Source of the DNA: Anastrepha obliqua
Taxonomy: Eukaryota > Arthropoda > Insecta > Diptera > Tephritidae
Direction: 5' to 3'
DNA: 64,000 nt
NCBI RefSeq assembly: GCF_027943255.1
Contig: NC_072893.1
Location: 122,759,784 to 122,823,783, forward strand
Of the stretch, positions 46,634-57,251 are shown one piece after another (positions within the stretch are counted from its first letter, which is position 1; each line of letters opens with the position of its first letter). The position numbers and the translations under genes were made by a program. The notes under the pieces were generated by a model that ran no database searches, was not told the origin of the DNA, and saw only the letters and a list, made by a program, of their open reading frames with translations.

Positions 46634-47373
46634 ATGACGCCTTTCGACGATTTTGCTTATCTGATTAATCATGTACTGCTGGGAGACGAGCCGGTAAGTG
46701 CAGTTTTTTTCTGTTTTTAATTATAATTTAATTTATGACTCAACTCATTGCGTGCTATTATTGAATTTTCAAAATGTTTACGTTTTGCTGATGCATTCAT
46801 GATCTTGGCATGTTTCTTTGTGTCCATTGGCAGACGATTGAGGATTTCATTCTACTGGTGGGCACGCTGGTGGCGTTTATAGCGTTTATACTTTGGTGTT
46901 GCTTTCCCATACAACCGAAGGTGAGTGAGTGCGAGAAAGTAACGGACTGTAGTAATACGAAAGTTTGTATGTCTTGTTAGAATTTAAAAAAGTGTTGGTT
47001 GAAATCGCCTGCACAGAAACCCATTTGCAGTAAATGTTATTGATTGCTTAGTTCCATTTTTTTTTTTTTGTAAATAGCAGATGAACTTCAACAATAAGCA
47101 AGTTTGTTAAATGTATACATATTTGCGTGAGTGATTTGCCACCTAGTTTTTTTCTTGACTTATGAGATAGTAGCGTTAATTTATAATAAATTCATGTACT
47201 CCTTTTTTTTTCTTCTATAGGATGCAACCAATCATCGGCAATTCTCCTGCAAATCCATACAAAATTCACTCGAATCCGCACAGGTGCACAGCAGCTATAG
47301 CAAAAGTGGCCCCTTGACGCATAATGAATACACGATGAAGAATGGCGGACACGCCTATCATTGTTGTACTTAA
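46634..47373 (+). CDS. 99-residue single-pass membrane protein, three exons (unrecognised)
   Basis: Three coding exons with phase-0 junctions: 46634-46693, 46834-46920 and 47221-47373. All four splice sites are canonical (CCG|GTAAGTG, GGCAG|ACG, AAG|GTGAGTG, ATAG|GAT). The N-terminus is acidic (MTPFDDFAYLINHVLLGDEP). Exon 2 encodes one transmembrane helix (FILLVGTLVAFIAFILWCCF) with a Cys pair at its inner edge, which could be palmitoylated. The 50-residue tail is polar, rich in Ser, Asn and His, and ends YHCCT. There is no signal peptide, so it is probably a small single-pass protein of the secretory or plasma membrane. I do not recognise the family. An AATAAA overlaps the stop codon, and another lies near 47,886. 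Confidence 0.75.
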
Positions 47374-48730
47374 TAAACCAGCATATAAATGCATACAATA
47401 TAAGTAATTGGGAAATGAAAGAAAGTAATAAATTTCAATTTAAGCAGTCGTATACGTCGAAAAGTAAAAGTTTTGCTATAAAATGAAACGCTAAAGCAAA
47501 TCGCAATATAAATCGCAAGCATAGAGCGGCTCAACTGCACAAAAAAGGCAATGAATAACAAAGATTGGATCAGCTAAAAAAAAAAAAAAGAACGAAAGGA
47601 CTATTATATAAGCATATTTATTATCACTAGTGATACTTTTAATTTAAAAGTGAAAGCTTTCAAAGATATATTTGCCTATACAATTAAATTTATTTATTTA
47701 TTTATTTAGTATTAGTAGTAGTACGAAAACCAACATAAAATGTATTGAGCTGTAATCTAGGCGAACACAAGGCTGCGCTTTGCTGCTAAAGCGCCGTTCA
47801 TTATTTAAAATGAACGTTAAATAAAATGAAGAATATTTGATTATAACTTTTTTAATAATTTTAATGCAATTGAAAATGTGTGTAAATAAAATTTTCGAAT
47901 AGTAATTAAAGTATGCATTAAAGACTAAATAAAACACACATACAACCATGTATACATGTAAGTGCATCCATACACACATATACACATATAAGTATGTATG
48001 TGCACAAAACCAAATGAAAGACGATTGAAAATGAAATATGAGTATTTGTAGGAAATGACGAGCGCTGAAGGTGCTATTTGTTTTTTGTTTATTTTTTTGT
48101 TTTAGTTTTTTTGGTTATATTTGAAAATTGTTAATTAAAATTAATAAACTAAAAATGTATTAAATGAAATGTTAATTTTGATTTGTTTTTAGTTGAAAAA
48201 AAAAGTATATCATAATTGTTTTTAAATTGAAAGGTTCCATATCCTTTTATTTCGATCCATTTATTTTGTTCCTAATGTCATATTTAGCGAAAAAAATGTA
48301 TTGCTAGCACCATATAAGTGATAGCCCCATTGCTTGTGTATTTTGGGGAAGACTGAAGCATTAGTTGTTTTTGAAATTTTTTTATTATACATGTACATAT
48401 ACATACATACATAATTTCGAACACTTTGTAAATAGCTGCAAATTCTCTTAGTCTGAACGTAGCTTGAAAGCAAGTTTTCTCTTATTTATTTTGCATTGAC
48501 TTGCCTGTTTAAGGTATTGCCTTTTCGTTATTTCAGCCATTTGTAGCTTTAAGAAATTTATTAGATAAAAAATTAGGAAACCAAGTTTTTTAAATTTAAA
48601 GTAAAATATGAAAATGCTGAAAGTTTTTGCTAACAAATATTGAAATCGGAAAAAATATATTTTATGAATTGACACTTTCAAAGTGTTATTCCAAAAAAAT
48701 AAAATAAAATAAATTGGGGGAAAAAAATCA
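47374..48730. other. 3' flank and non-coding stretch
   Basis: A/T-rich, with several AATAAA words that could end the 99-residue gene's transcript and a TTATTTATTTATTTA run near 47,690. No other gene recognised. Confidence 0.4.
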
Positions 48731-48738
48731 CGAGAGCC

Positions 48739-48944
48739 TACGGCGCATTCATTAAAGGTGGTGGCACTAGAACAACAACACTGTTCTGTATATTTGATTG
48801 CCAAAGCGAAGTATTGAGAAACTAGAAAACAAATAATGAATTCGCCGGGTTTCATTCTGAGCTGACAGCCACATGGACACGGGCAAAGAAAAAAAAAAAT
48901 AACTCAGCTGATTTAACAACACCACCTTTAATAGATTCGCCTTG
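48739..48944. mobile_element. 206 bp MITE, complete, 8-bp target duplication
   Basis: Flanked by CGAGAGCC on both sides (48,731-48,738 and 48,945-48,952). Ends: TACGGCGCATTCATTAAAGG on the left, and CAAGGCGAATCTATTAAAGG in reverse on the right, both continuing GTGGTG. Eight-base duplications and such termini fit the hAT or P superfamilies. No transposase is encoded. Its interior matches both sides of the interrupted copy at 44,603-46,057, where a Helentron now sits at its internal T-run. Confidence 0.8.
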
Positions 48945-48952
48945 CGAGAGCC

Positions 48953-50690
48953 TCTTGAATTCTTCTGAAAGCTCTAAAAGCGTACTTCCACTCGTATATT
49001 TTTTTATATACCCTAAATGTAAGAAACTTTTTATTTAATAGTTATTATACAATCGAACTGAAAAATTTAAGTCAATAATTTAATTATCAAAATTTAAAAG
49101 GTTTGCGTATTTAGTCATTTAAAAAAAAAAAAAGCAAAACACATACATACAATTCTCCTTAAAATCGTATATAAAACGGCATTAAAAAATAATATTCCAT
49201 ATATGCAAATACAAAACTGTATATATTTCGTCTTTACGCTAAAAAATATTTACTCAGTAAAATTTGAAAAATCTTAACAATAATTATACCTGCTAAACAA
49301 GAAAACAAGCCATGTGAAAATAAAAGTACGAGAATAAAAAACAAACAAAAAGAAGAGTTTTCTTGTTTTCTTAAGAGTGAAATATTCTTAAATTACTAAT
49401 ATGATGTGAGCGAGCAAAATTAAATTTTTTTGGTGAAATAAATTTTTTTTTTATACTGTTAGAATTTTCAAAAAATCGGTTTATTTTTATTTTTTTTCTT
49501 AATGTCCATATATTTAAGAATACACACAGAAAATTTAATATCATTCCGGTGAATATTTTCGAAGTTACACGCAAATTTGAAAAGCCGTTTCAGAGTGCTT
49601 AAAGAAGCTTTTCAAACTTTAAACGCGTTTACTCGAAAACGGTTAAACCGATTAGTCTCAAATTTTAACACGAGTTTCTTAAATACATATAGGCGGTCGC
49701 CGTAGCCGAATGGGTTGGTGCGTGACTACCATTCGGAATTCACAGAGAGAACTTACGTTCGAATCTCGGTGAAACACCAAATTAAGAAAAACTTTTTTCC
49801 CGAGTGCAGTACAATGGTCTTAATTGTGTCTGAGTGCTGTAATTGCTAGTCTGTCCCGATAAAAAAAAGTGCGTGTAGCGTAGTACACATAACAGAAGTG
49901 AAATTTTCAAGGCAGACAAAGAAAGAGGGAGAGACCCAAGAGGGAATGAGAGAGAGAGAGAGAGAAAGAATATATATTCAACTAAATTCACAGCATTTGC
50001 AGAGAATACAAATATACAAAATTTACAAAAAACGGAGAAGGGTCGAAAAACACAGCGATTCCAAGACCGCAGCAATGGCACAAATTCCCGCAAGGCAATA
50101 CCAATAAATCCGACGCAGGAATGGATAACACTTTATAGCACGCACAAGCACTAGCCAGGAAACGGAAATAAGCGCCAAAAAGTAGGCACCAAAAAAAAAA
50201 AGCCAAAAAAATTGGGACCAGAAACGCCCCAAACAGTAGGCACCAAGGAAATATAACGCGAAAAAGTAGACACCAAAAATATATTTCCTACAAGTTTGCA
50301 CCCACAAACAAGCGCCAGAAAGTAGGCAGTGTTATTTCTCACTAAAAATTAGCAACCGCAAGGCAAAACTTAGGAAAAATTGCCTAAAGTGTATTTAAGA
50401 TATATATAAGGTATAGCTCTCTTTCCTTTTATGTCTTTTTCCTCTTTCGCGGAACGAAAATGCCCAAAACGTTGCATGACCTTGAAATTTTACTCTCCAT
50501 TCTCGCTTGTCCATCGACGCCTAAGAAGTTTCACTTCAAAAAAAGGGACATGTTTTTGATTTCTTCAGCTAGTGCGAGAACTTTGAGATAAGGGGAATTT
50601 GTGCATTTGCGATCATTCTGAAAGTTTTCGATTGGAATTTTTGGTGTACTTCGATGTTTGAATTAGCTGCGGTGCCCAGAATTGTAAGTA
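48953..50690. other. non-coding stretch with minor repeats
   Basis: No gene recognised. It contains a partial SINE (listed separately), an (AG)n run near 49,949-49,966 and an array of AAGTAGGCACCAAAAA-like words at 50,170-50,330. A GAAGTTTCACTTC hairpin at 50,529-50,541 resembles the Helentron 5' end. Confidence 0.45.
49691..49799 (+). repeat. SINE 5' part
   Basis: GCCGTAGCCGAATGGG through GAATCTCGGTGAAACACC, with both the A and B boxes, ending at AATTAAGAAAAACTTTTTT. It lacks the body and 3' end of the family. Confidence 0.75.
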
Positions 50691-50759
50691 GATTAGATTA
50701 AATTCTTTATGAGGTTTACACTTCGACCTCATGGTCTTTAGTACCCTCTACTCATCATA

Positions 50760-51640
50760 GCTCCTCATCCATACGCAGTTCCTTTATTCAACTCAGAATG
50801 TAGCTGGGTTGGATTGAGCGTATGTGGCTTTCTTCTGGCTGCAGTTGGCCTAGATGTCTGAACCTTCGCCGCGCTATAGCGCTGCATTGCAGGCGAAAGT
50901 GCATTGGAGTCTCCTGAGATTGTCGCAGAAACGACAAGTGTCCGTAGACCAAATCCCAATCATGTGCAGATGACTACGCAGACTGCAGTGGCCTGTGAGA
51001 ATGCCCGTGAGCACCTTTAGTTTATCCTTAGAGAGGGTTATGAATTGGGTTGTTTAAACTTCTTTTTGGTTGTACGAGTACCCTCCCAGTAAGAGTTTCA
51101 CTTGGCGTAGCCCCCTAGTTTGTTGCCAGCAAACCTCCCTTAGCCTTAGCTCCTCGCTCTTCGCTTAGGCTTTTCCTTGATGGTGTGCTGTTCCCATAGC
51201 AAGGAAGGGCTCGAGTCCTATTAAAGGCCGCAGCCTCTCTCGCCAATGCATCCGCTATTTCGTTCTCAGTTATACCCCTGTGTCCATGGACCCAAATTAG
51301 CTGAATGCAATTATGCATTCCTTGTAGATTAAGTTGCTCGATACACTTAAGAACCGGTGAGAATTTGATCTCACACTACGATAGGGCCATGAGTACCGCC
51401 TGAGTGTCACTCAGAATGGCAATTCGCTCATTCCGGAAATTTCTGTCTAAGTTCATCTCGGCACATAGACAAATGGCACACATCTCCGCTTGGTAGATGC
51501 TTGGAAAACTGCCCATCGGCTCAGAGCGCTTGGTTCTGGGGCCGTGAATTCCAGCGCCAATGCCTGGTTACACTGCTGGAGTGCAGGTTACACACCTGGA
51601 GTGTAACCACTCCTGGAGTTTCTTTTCAAACGCAGGTCTA
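50760..51640 (-). pseudogene. LINE RNase H domain and zinc-knuckle remnant
   Basis: The minus strand reads SIYQAEMCAIC (the Glu motif), then ILSDTQAVLMALS and IWVHGHRGITENEIADALAR, the ordered motifs of RNase H. Further on come VLTGILTGHCSLRSHLH, GIWSTDTCRFC and CTFACNAAL, the tail region with Cys residues. Several stops and a frame change interrupt it. Reverse transcriptase is absent. The motif order fits Loa/I/R1-group LINEs that carry RNase H. Confidence 0.75.
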
Positions 51641-51789
51641 CTCCATTTTAACTTATTGTTCAGTTCAATTCTCAACTTCTTTTCGAATTTGATTACTTTA
51701 GTGATATCATCTTAGCACTTCCATGTTTTTAGATGACATCACTTTTCCTGTCCCGAAGCCTTTCCTGGTAAATTTATATATAAAGGAGC

Positions 51790-52512
51790 TGCTTCGCTTG
51801 ACCGAAAGCGGTCAATTTCCAAACATTGAGTTTTCTGACGAGAAAATTTTTCAAATTGAGCAATTCGTAAACTCTTAAAACGATTGGGTTTATTTGACCG
51901 ACTGTTCATACGAGGACTTGAGCCATCAACTGGCCACCAGAAGGCAGCACCCGCCACAGGTAATGATTTGGGCCGTTGTAACCGCAGATGGGCGCTCTCC
52001 AATTGTTTAAATGCGAAACATTATCGGAAAAAGTATTCTGGAAGTTGCTTTGAAGTCGTGGGCAGTCAAACATTTCGGTGGCAGACCATGGACGTTTCAA
52101 CAGGACTCGGCTACCATCTCACAAAGCTCGAGTGAACCAGGAATTGCTAAAAAACCATTTTCCGAATTTCATAATGCCCACACAATGGCTCTAAATTCAT
52201 CAGATGCGAATCCGATGGATTATTCTTTTTGGGCCATTTTGGAGAACAAGGTCCGAACTAAAAGTTTCACCAGTTTCGAGGCGCTGAAAAAAGCCATTGT
52301 CCGCGAGTGGGCCAAAATACCTGCAAGTCACATTCGGGCAGCTTGCGACTCGTTTCTGGACCGTCAGAAGGTGGTCATATCGAGCAAAAGTAAATTGATT
52401 CTTAATTTTTTATTATTTTCACATATTTTTTTATTTTGAATTTAATAAAAGTAGTTTTTCAAACTAAATTTATGGACTTTTTTAATTGGCTACACTTTGA
52501 GTGCCGGACCCT
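51790..52512 (+). pseudogene. Tc1/mariner-group (maT-like) transposase fragment
   Basis: The frames read IEFSDEKIFQIEQ (first catalytic Asp region), MIWAVVTADGRSPI, SWAVKHFGGRPWTFQQDSA (second Asp), NPMDYSFWAILENKVRT (third Asp region) and IPASHIRAACDSFLDR. Frame breaks lie before and after FQQDSA, where the segment to the third motif is scrambled. A right end with GAGTGCCGGACCCTGTA near 52,500-52,516 looks like a terminal repeat. The left end is lost. Assignment to the maT/DD37D-like group is by motif resemblance only. Confidence 0.6.
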
Positions 52513-53362
52513 GTAGATGTAATCCTGCTCGTATTCGTTCTTGTTCAAATCGCTTCATTCAAGTAACAGTTTTATAAATTTGAAAGAAGAGAAATGATTG
52601 GGTTGGCAACTAAGTAATTGCCGATTTCACTTATAGATGGCTTTAGTTGAGTTTTCAGGTTTGAAACGTAGTACAAATGTAAAATACATTTTGTTATTTG
52701 ATAGTTGGCAATTCAGCTGTCAATCAGTAAAAAAAGTTTTTTGATCGGATGCGTCGTTGAAAAATGGAAAATCAAAAGGAACATTTTCGTCATATTTTGT
52801 TTTTTATTTCCGCAAAGGGATAACCGCAGCGCAAGCTCATAAAAAGTTATATGCCGTTTATGGTGACGAAGCCTTAAAAGAACGGCAGTGTCAAAATTGG
52901 TTTGCCAAATTTCGTTCTGGTGGTTTTTCACTCAAAGATGAAAAACGCTCTGGTCGTCCAGTTGAAGTTGATGGCGCCCTAATCAAAGCAATAATCGATT
53001 CGGATCGTCAGAGTATAACACGTGAGATTGCAGAGAAGCTTCATGTGTCACATAAATGCATTGAAAATCTTTTAAAACCACTTGTGGCTATGTTCAAAAA
53101 CTCGATACATGGGTTCCTCACGAACTGAAAGAAACGCATTTATCGCAACGCATTAACAGCTGCGATTTGCTAAAAAAGAGGTTGTCTGTAAAGTCGGTTT
53201 ACTGACGATAGTTTAACGTGATAACGTCATAAGAAAATACTGACTGAATGGTTGCATTTTTCAAAAGAGAATTTTAATTTTATTTGTTTGATAGATATTT
53301 TGTATGGATATAGAGAATGAGGTAACATTAACATAACATTATATACTTTAACATAACATAAA

Positions 53363-54056
53363 ATAACATAACATAACATAACATAACATAACATAACATA
53401 ACATAACATAACATAACATAACATAACATAACATAACATAACATAACATAACATAACATAACATAACATAACATAACATAACATAACATAACATAACATA
53501 ACATAACATAACATAACATAACATAACATAACATAACATAACATAACATAACATAACATAACATAACATAACATAACATAACATAACATAACATAACATA
53601 ACATAACATAACATAACATAACATAACATAACATAACATAACATAACATAACATAACATAACATAACATAACATAACATAACATAACATAACATAACATA
53701 ACATAACATAACATAACATAACATAACATAACATAACATAACATAACATAACATAACATAACATAACATAACATAACATAACATAACATAACATAACATA
53801 ACATAACATAACATAACATAACATAACATAACATAACATAACATAACATAACATAACATAACATAACATAACATAACATAACATAACATAACATAACATA
53901 ACATAACATAACATAACATAACATAACATAACATAACATAACATAACATAACATAACATAACATAACATAACATAACATAACATAACATAACATAACATA
54001 ACATAACATAACATAACATAACATAACATAACATAACATAACATAACATAACATAA
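53363..54056. repeat. (TTATG)n / (ACATA)n pentanucleotide array, ~690 bp
   Basis: About 138 nearly perfect copies of a 5 bp unit. The minus strand has no stop in any frame and reads as MLCYV repeats, which explains three long overlapping frames of 238 to 295 codons. These are not genes. The edges decay (AACATAAAATAAC on the left, AATATAACATAACATG on the right). Confidence 0.95.
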
Positions 54057-54280
54057 TATAACATAACATGCTGTTCAAGCAAGGTAACGACGCATGAGCA
54101 AGATAACGACGCATTTTTTGGTGCGTGCAGCCGGCTACATAGAATTATAAGACGTTATCACGTCAAAAAATAATATATTAATAACATTAAAACAACAGGT
54201 ATTATTAACAAACTTGGTTTTATTTTAAATTCTTCAAGTAAATCAAATTAATAATAATCAATAAGAACCCAGCAAGAAGA

Positions 54281-54316
54281 GTGGCGGTCACGTTACCCTT
54301 CACGTAACCGCCACGC
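54281..54316. repeat. short hairpin
   Basis: GTGGCGGTCACGT and ACGTAACCGCCAC form a stem of about 12 bp with a small loop. It stands out against the A/T-rich surroundings. Function unknown. Confidence 0.5.
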
Positions 54317-54454
54317 GTGGCCGTTAATCTGTCACTAATCACGCCCCTTTACAATCACGTTGTTAAAAGCGTTGGGAAAATCGTGCCAAAAACTTTGTGT
54401 ACGTGTGATTTTCTATTCTTTTCATACATATGGATTCGTTTGCCAGTGCCAGTT

Positions 54455-54985
54455 TCATATAAACGTAGCGACGAACAAAATAACTTTTAAGCCAGCGGCG
54501 GCAGAACAGCGCGATAGCCCAGCGGCTAGCAATGTGGGCTTCCGATCCGAAATCCTTGGTTCGAATCACAAAAAAAAATTTTTTTTTATACATTTATTTT
54601 ATTTTGTTTTATGATATGTTTATGAGGAGATTTTTTTCATGGCAGAAATACACTCGGTATTTTGCCATTGCCTGCTGATGGGCGAAAATGTTTTTATTCA
54701 TTTTGCTTTCACCAAGATTCGAACTGACGTTTTCTCTGTGAATTCTGAATAGTAATCACGCACCAACCCATTCGGCTACAGCGCTTGTTTACTTTGACTG
54801 ATGCAAAAATCAGGAAAACTATATGAATAAAGTTTGCTTACTGCTTACACATTTTCCAAAGGTGACGGAGAATAAAAAAAGTCGATTTTCAAACAAATAC
54901 GAGTGCATATGTGTTAGTAACATACAAAAAAGTGTAATTGTGTTAGAGTTTCGGTCACGCAGGTTTTGCTGGGAAGGCATATGCA
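54455..54985 (-). repeat. composite repeat with two convergent tRNA-like heads, copy 2
   Basis: Inverted relative of 45,332-45,935. It has the second tRNA-like head in plus orientation at about 54,510-54,570 (TAGCCCAGCGG, GGTTCGAATCA), the SINE 5' part in minus orientation at 54,605-54,785, and then the CGTCACCTTTGGAAAATG-type module. It lies inside the insert that splits mariner A. Confidence 0.7.
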
Positions 54986-55873
54986 AATACAAATACGTGA
55001 ATTTATATATGTACATATGCACATATACATACATATATACGCTCACTTAAGTAGGAGAGAGCAAGATGTCGAACGTTGCCGTTCGTTTGCTTTGTTTGCT
55101 TTGTCGTTCGTTCCGCGCTTTCGCTTGCAGTTCATTCAAGGTAACGGCAATGAGCAAGGTAACACTAATGAGCAAGGTAACGGCAATGAGCAAGGTAACG
55201 ACACATTTTTTCGTGCGTGCAGCCGGCTAAATCGAATTATAAAACGTTATCACGTCAAAAAACGTAATGAAAATGATGCATTTTTAAAACGATTTATAAC
55301 TGGCGATGGAAAATAGGTTGTTTACAACTGTTCACAACAATATCAAGCGAAAAAGGTCGTGAAGCAGGTCAGGTGACCCAACTCAAACAACATCAAATGC
55401 TGATATTCATCAAAAGAAGGTTTTGTTATCAGTTTGGTGGGATTACAAAGGAATTGTCTACTTTGAACTCTTACCACCGAACCGAACGATCAATTCTGAT
55501 GTGTACTTTGAACAACTAACGAAATTAAACAATGCAGTTGAAGAAAAGCGGCCCGAATTGACAATTCGAAAAAGTATTGAATTCCAACCTGACAATGCAG
55601 CCACACACATCTTTGGCGACTCGGCAAAAATGATTGGAACTCAGTTGGGATGTTTTGCCACATCTGCCATATAGTTCTGACCTTGCACCATCTGATTACT
55701 TTTTGTTTCGGTCTTTATAAAACTCTTTGAATGCTAAAAGTTTCAATAATGATGATGATGTCAAATCGTACCTGATTCAGTTGTTTGCTAAGAAAAACCA
55801 GAAGTATTATGAACGTGGGATTATGGTGCTGGCTGAAAGATGGCAAAAGGTCATTGATGAAAAATGGGCAATA

Positions 55874-57163
55874 CGAGGGGTGCCTTTTATATGTCGGGAT
55901 TTGGCAACCCTGGTATTGCAATCGGGCAACTGACAGCTGTATCGCAAAGTTTGAAATTTTTTGGCTTTTACGTACTCAGAACGTTTTGAAATACCAGCGC
56001 TATTTGTGTTGTTTACAGTAACTTAAAAGATTTATCTCGGTCCAAAAATGGAATTAAATCGTGAACATTTTCGTGCGATTATTTTTTACAACTTTCGACG
56101 TGGATTAACTCAGCAACATTGCATGGATGAACTTAATTCATTTTTTGGCGATGAAGCTCCATCAAGGACCAGTGTTTATCGATGGTATGGTGAATTCAAT
56201 CGTGGTCGTAGTTCATTCCAAACGAATTTCGTGAAGGTCGTCCCAAATCAGTTGTTGTTCCGAAAACTATTGATGCTGTGCGCGAACTGATATTGCAAGA
56301 TCGTCATGTGACTTATCGTGAGATTGAGACAATCTTAGGCATTAGTGGGACCAGCATACATTCAATATTGCATAAACATTTGACTGTCAAAAAAATTTGT
56401 TCGCGTTGGATCCCACACAATTTGTCAATCGCTCAAAAAAAGGCTCGTGTCGATTGGTCGAAGGAAATGTTCAAAAAATACGATCGCGGGGCTTCGAAGC
56501 ACGTCTATGACATTGTGACAGGTGATGAATCATGGATTTACGCGTATGAGCCCGTATGAGAAAGTAAACAGCAGTCGACTGTATGGGTGTTTCAAGATGA
56601 GCCAAATCCAACAAAAATTGTTTGCGCACGAAGCACTTCCAAGCAAATGGTCGCCTGTTTTTTCGGAAAAACTGGATATGTCGCAACCGTACCACTAGAA
56701 CAACGCAGAACAGTAAATTCTGAGTGGTACACAACCATTTGTTTCCCAGTTGTCTTCCAAGAAATTAGGGAAACCAATCGCCAAAGACGGATCACTCTTC
56801 ACCAGGACAATGCGAGCTCTCACACATCGGCTCAAACAACTGCATTTTTGAGCACCCAAAACATCGAATTAATGGGTTATCCGCCGTATAGTCCTGACTT
56901 GGCACCGAATGACTTCTTTTTATTCCCGTACGTAAAAAACAAACTGAGAGGTCAATGTTTTATGAAGAAGCGATTGCGGCATTCAGAATGCATGTCTTGG
57001 AGGTACCTCATTCAGAGTGGCAAGAGTGCTTCGACAATTGGTTCAAACGCATGCAAAAGTGTATAGATCTTCATGGAGAGTATTTTGAAAAACAATAAAG
57101 TGATTTTCGATGATTAAAATTTGTTTTTGTTCTCTAATCCCGACATATAAAAGGCACCCCTCG
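55874..57163 (+). mobile_element. mariner B (DD34D), 1,290 bp, nested in mariner A
   Basis: Perfect inverted repeats start CGAGGGGTGCCTTTTATATG at both ends. TA is duplicated at 55,872-55,873 and 57,164-57,165. It interrupts the last codons of the mariner A transposase (CAA-TA / TA-CATT), so it is younger than mariner A. Confidence 0.92.
56048..57099 (+). pseudogene. mariner B transposase with three lesions
   Basis: Starts at ATG 56,048 (MELNREHFRAIIFYNFRRGL). The N-terminal helix-turn-helix region runs to RGRSSFQ, where a one-base shift occurs near 56,228. The second frame carries VRELILQDRHVTYREIETIL and the first catalytic motif VTGDESWIYAY. A small duplication (GTATGAGCCCGTATGAG) then inserts a stop near 56,558. 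The third segment has HQDNASSHTSAQ and SPDLAPNDFFLF, with 34 residues between the Asps, hence DD34D. A last shift near 56,960 precedes EVPHSEWQECFDNWFKRMQK. Inactive, but all catalytic residues remain. Confidence 0.85.
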
Positions 57164-57251
57164 TACATTACAGAATAAAGTTATTTAGTTCCATGAAAAA
57201 ATTGTCTTTGATATTCTAAAAAAAACCGCAATTACTTAGTTACCAACCCAA

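Larger units (their letters stand above)
53179..55256. mobile_element. 2 kb insert in mariner A, ends defined only by the host ORF
   Basis: The left edge starts at about GGTTGTCTGTAAAGTCGG, and the right edge ends ACGTTATCACGTC. ACGTGATAACGT near the left edge is the inverse of ACGTTATCACGT at the right edge. A roughly 70 bp module (TGCGTGCAGCCGGCTA...ACGTTATCACGTC) occurs twice in the same direction, ending at 54,164 and 55,256. Just before the second copy are three and a half 18 bp units (AAGGTAACGGCAATGAGC). No transposase is present, and the family is unknown to me. Confidence 0.55.
52763..55873 (+). pseudogene. mariner A transposase, frameshifted and interrupted
   Basis: The N-terminus begins MENQKEHFRHILFF at 52,763 and shifts frame into FRKGITAAQAHKKLYAVYGD, FAKFRSGGFSLKDEKRSGRP and ITREIAEKLHVSH, the two helix-turn-helix parts. 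After another shift, LDTWVPHELKETHLSQRI leads to the insertion at about 53,179. The frame resumes at 55,262 with RNENDAFLKRFITGDGK, then LLSVWWDYKGIVYFELLP and FQPDNAATHI, and later SDYFLF and ERGIMVLAERWQKVID. The last codons (NGQYITE, stop) are split by mariner B at a TA. Inactive. Confidence 0.8.
52599..57251 (+). mobile_element. old mariner (A) split by two later insertions
   Basis: Terminal repeats TTGGGTTGGCAACTAAGTAA (left) and, in reverse, TTGGGTTGGTAACTAAGTAA (right) enclose 4,653 bp. Removing the insert at about 53,179-55,256 and mariner B at 55,874-57,163 leaves about 1.29 kb, the usual mariner length. The ends and transposase are those of a DD34D mariner. Confidence 0.85.

Noticed and set aside
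53363..54056. Pentanucleotide array as a telomeric repeat
   Set aside because: The unit TTATG differs from the insect TTAGG, Diptera lack that system, and the array is internal within a mariner insertion.
53227..54114. Three overlapping minus-strand ORFs of 238-295 codons made of MLCYV repeats
   Set aside because: They are the automatic translation of a 5 bp tandem array without stops on one strand; there is no independent coding evidence.
53179..55256. A CRISPR-like array in the repeated segment
   Set aside because: Direct units here are a satellite or 18 bp tandem repeats without unique spacers, and the genome is eukaryotic.
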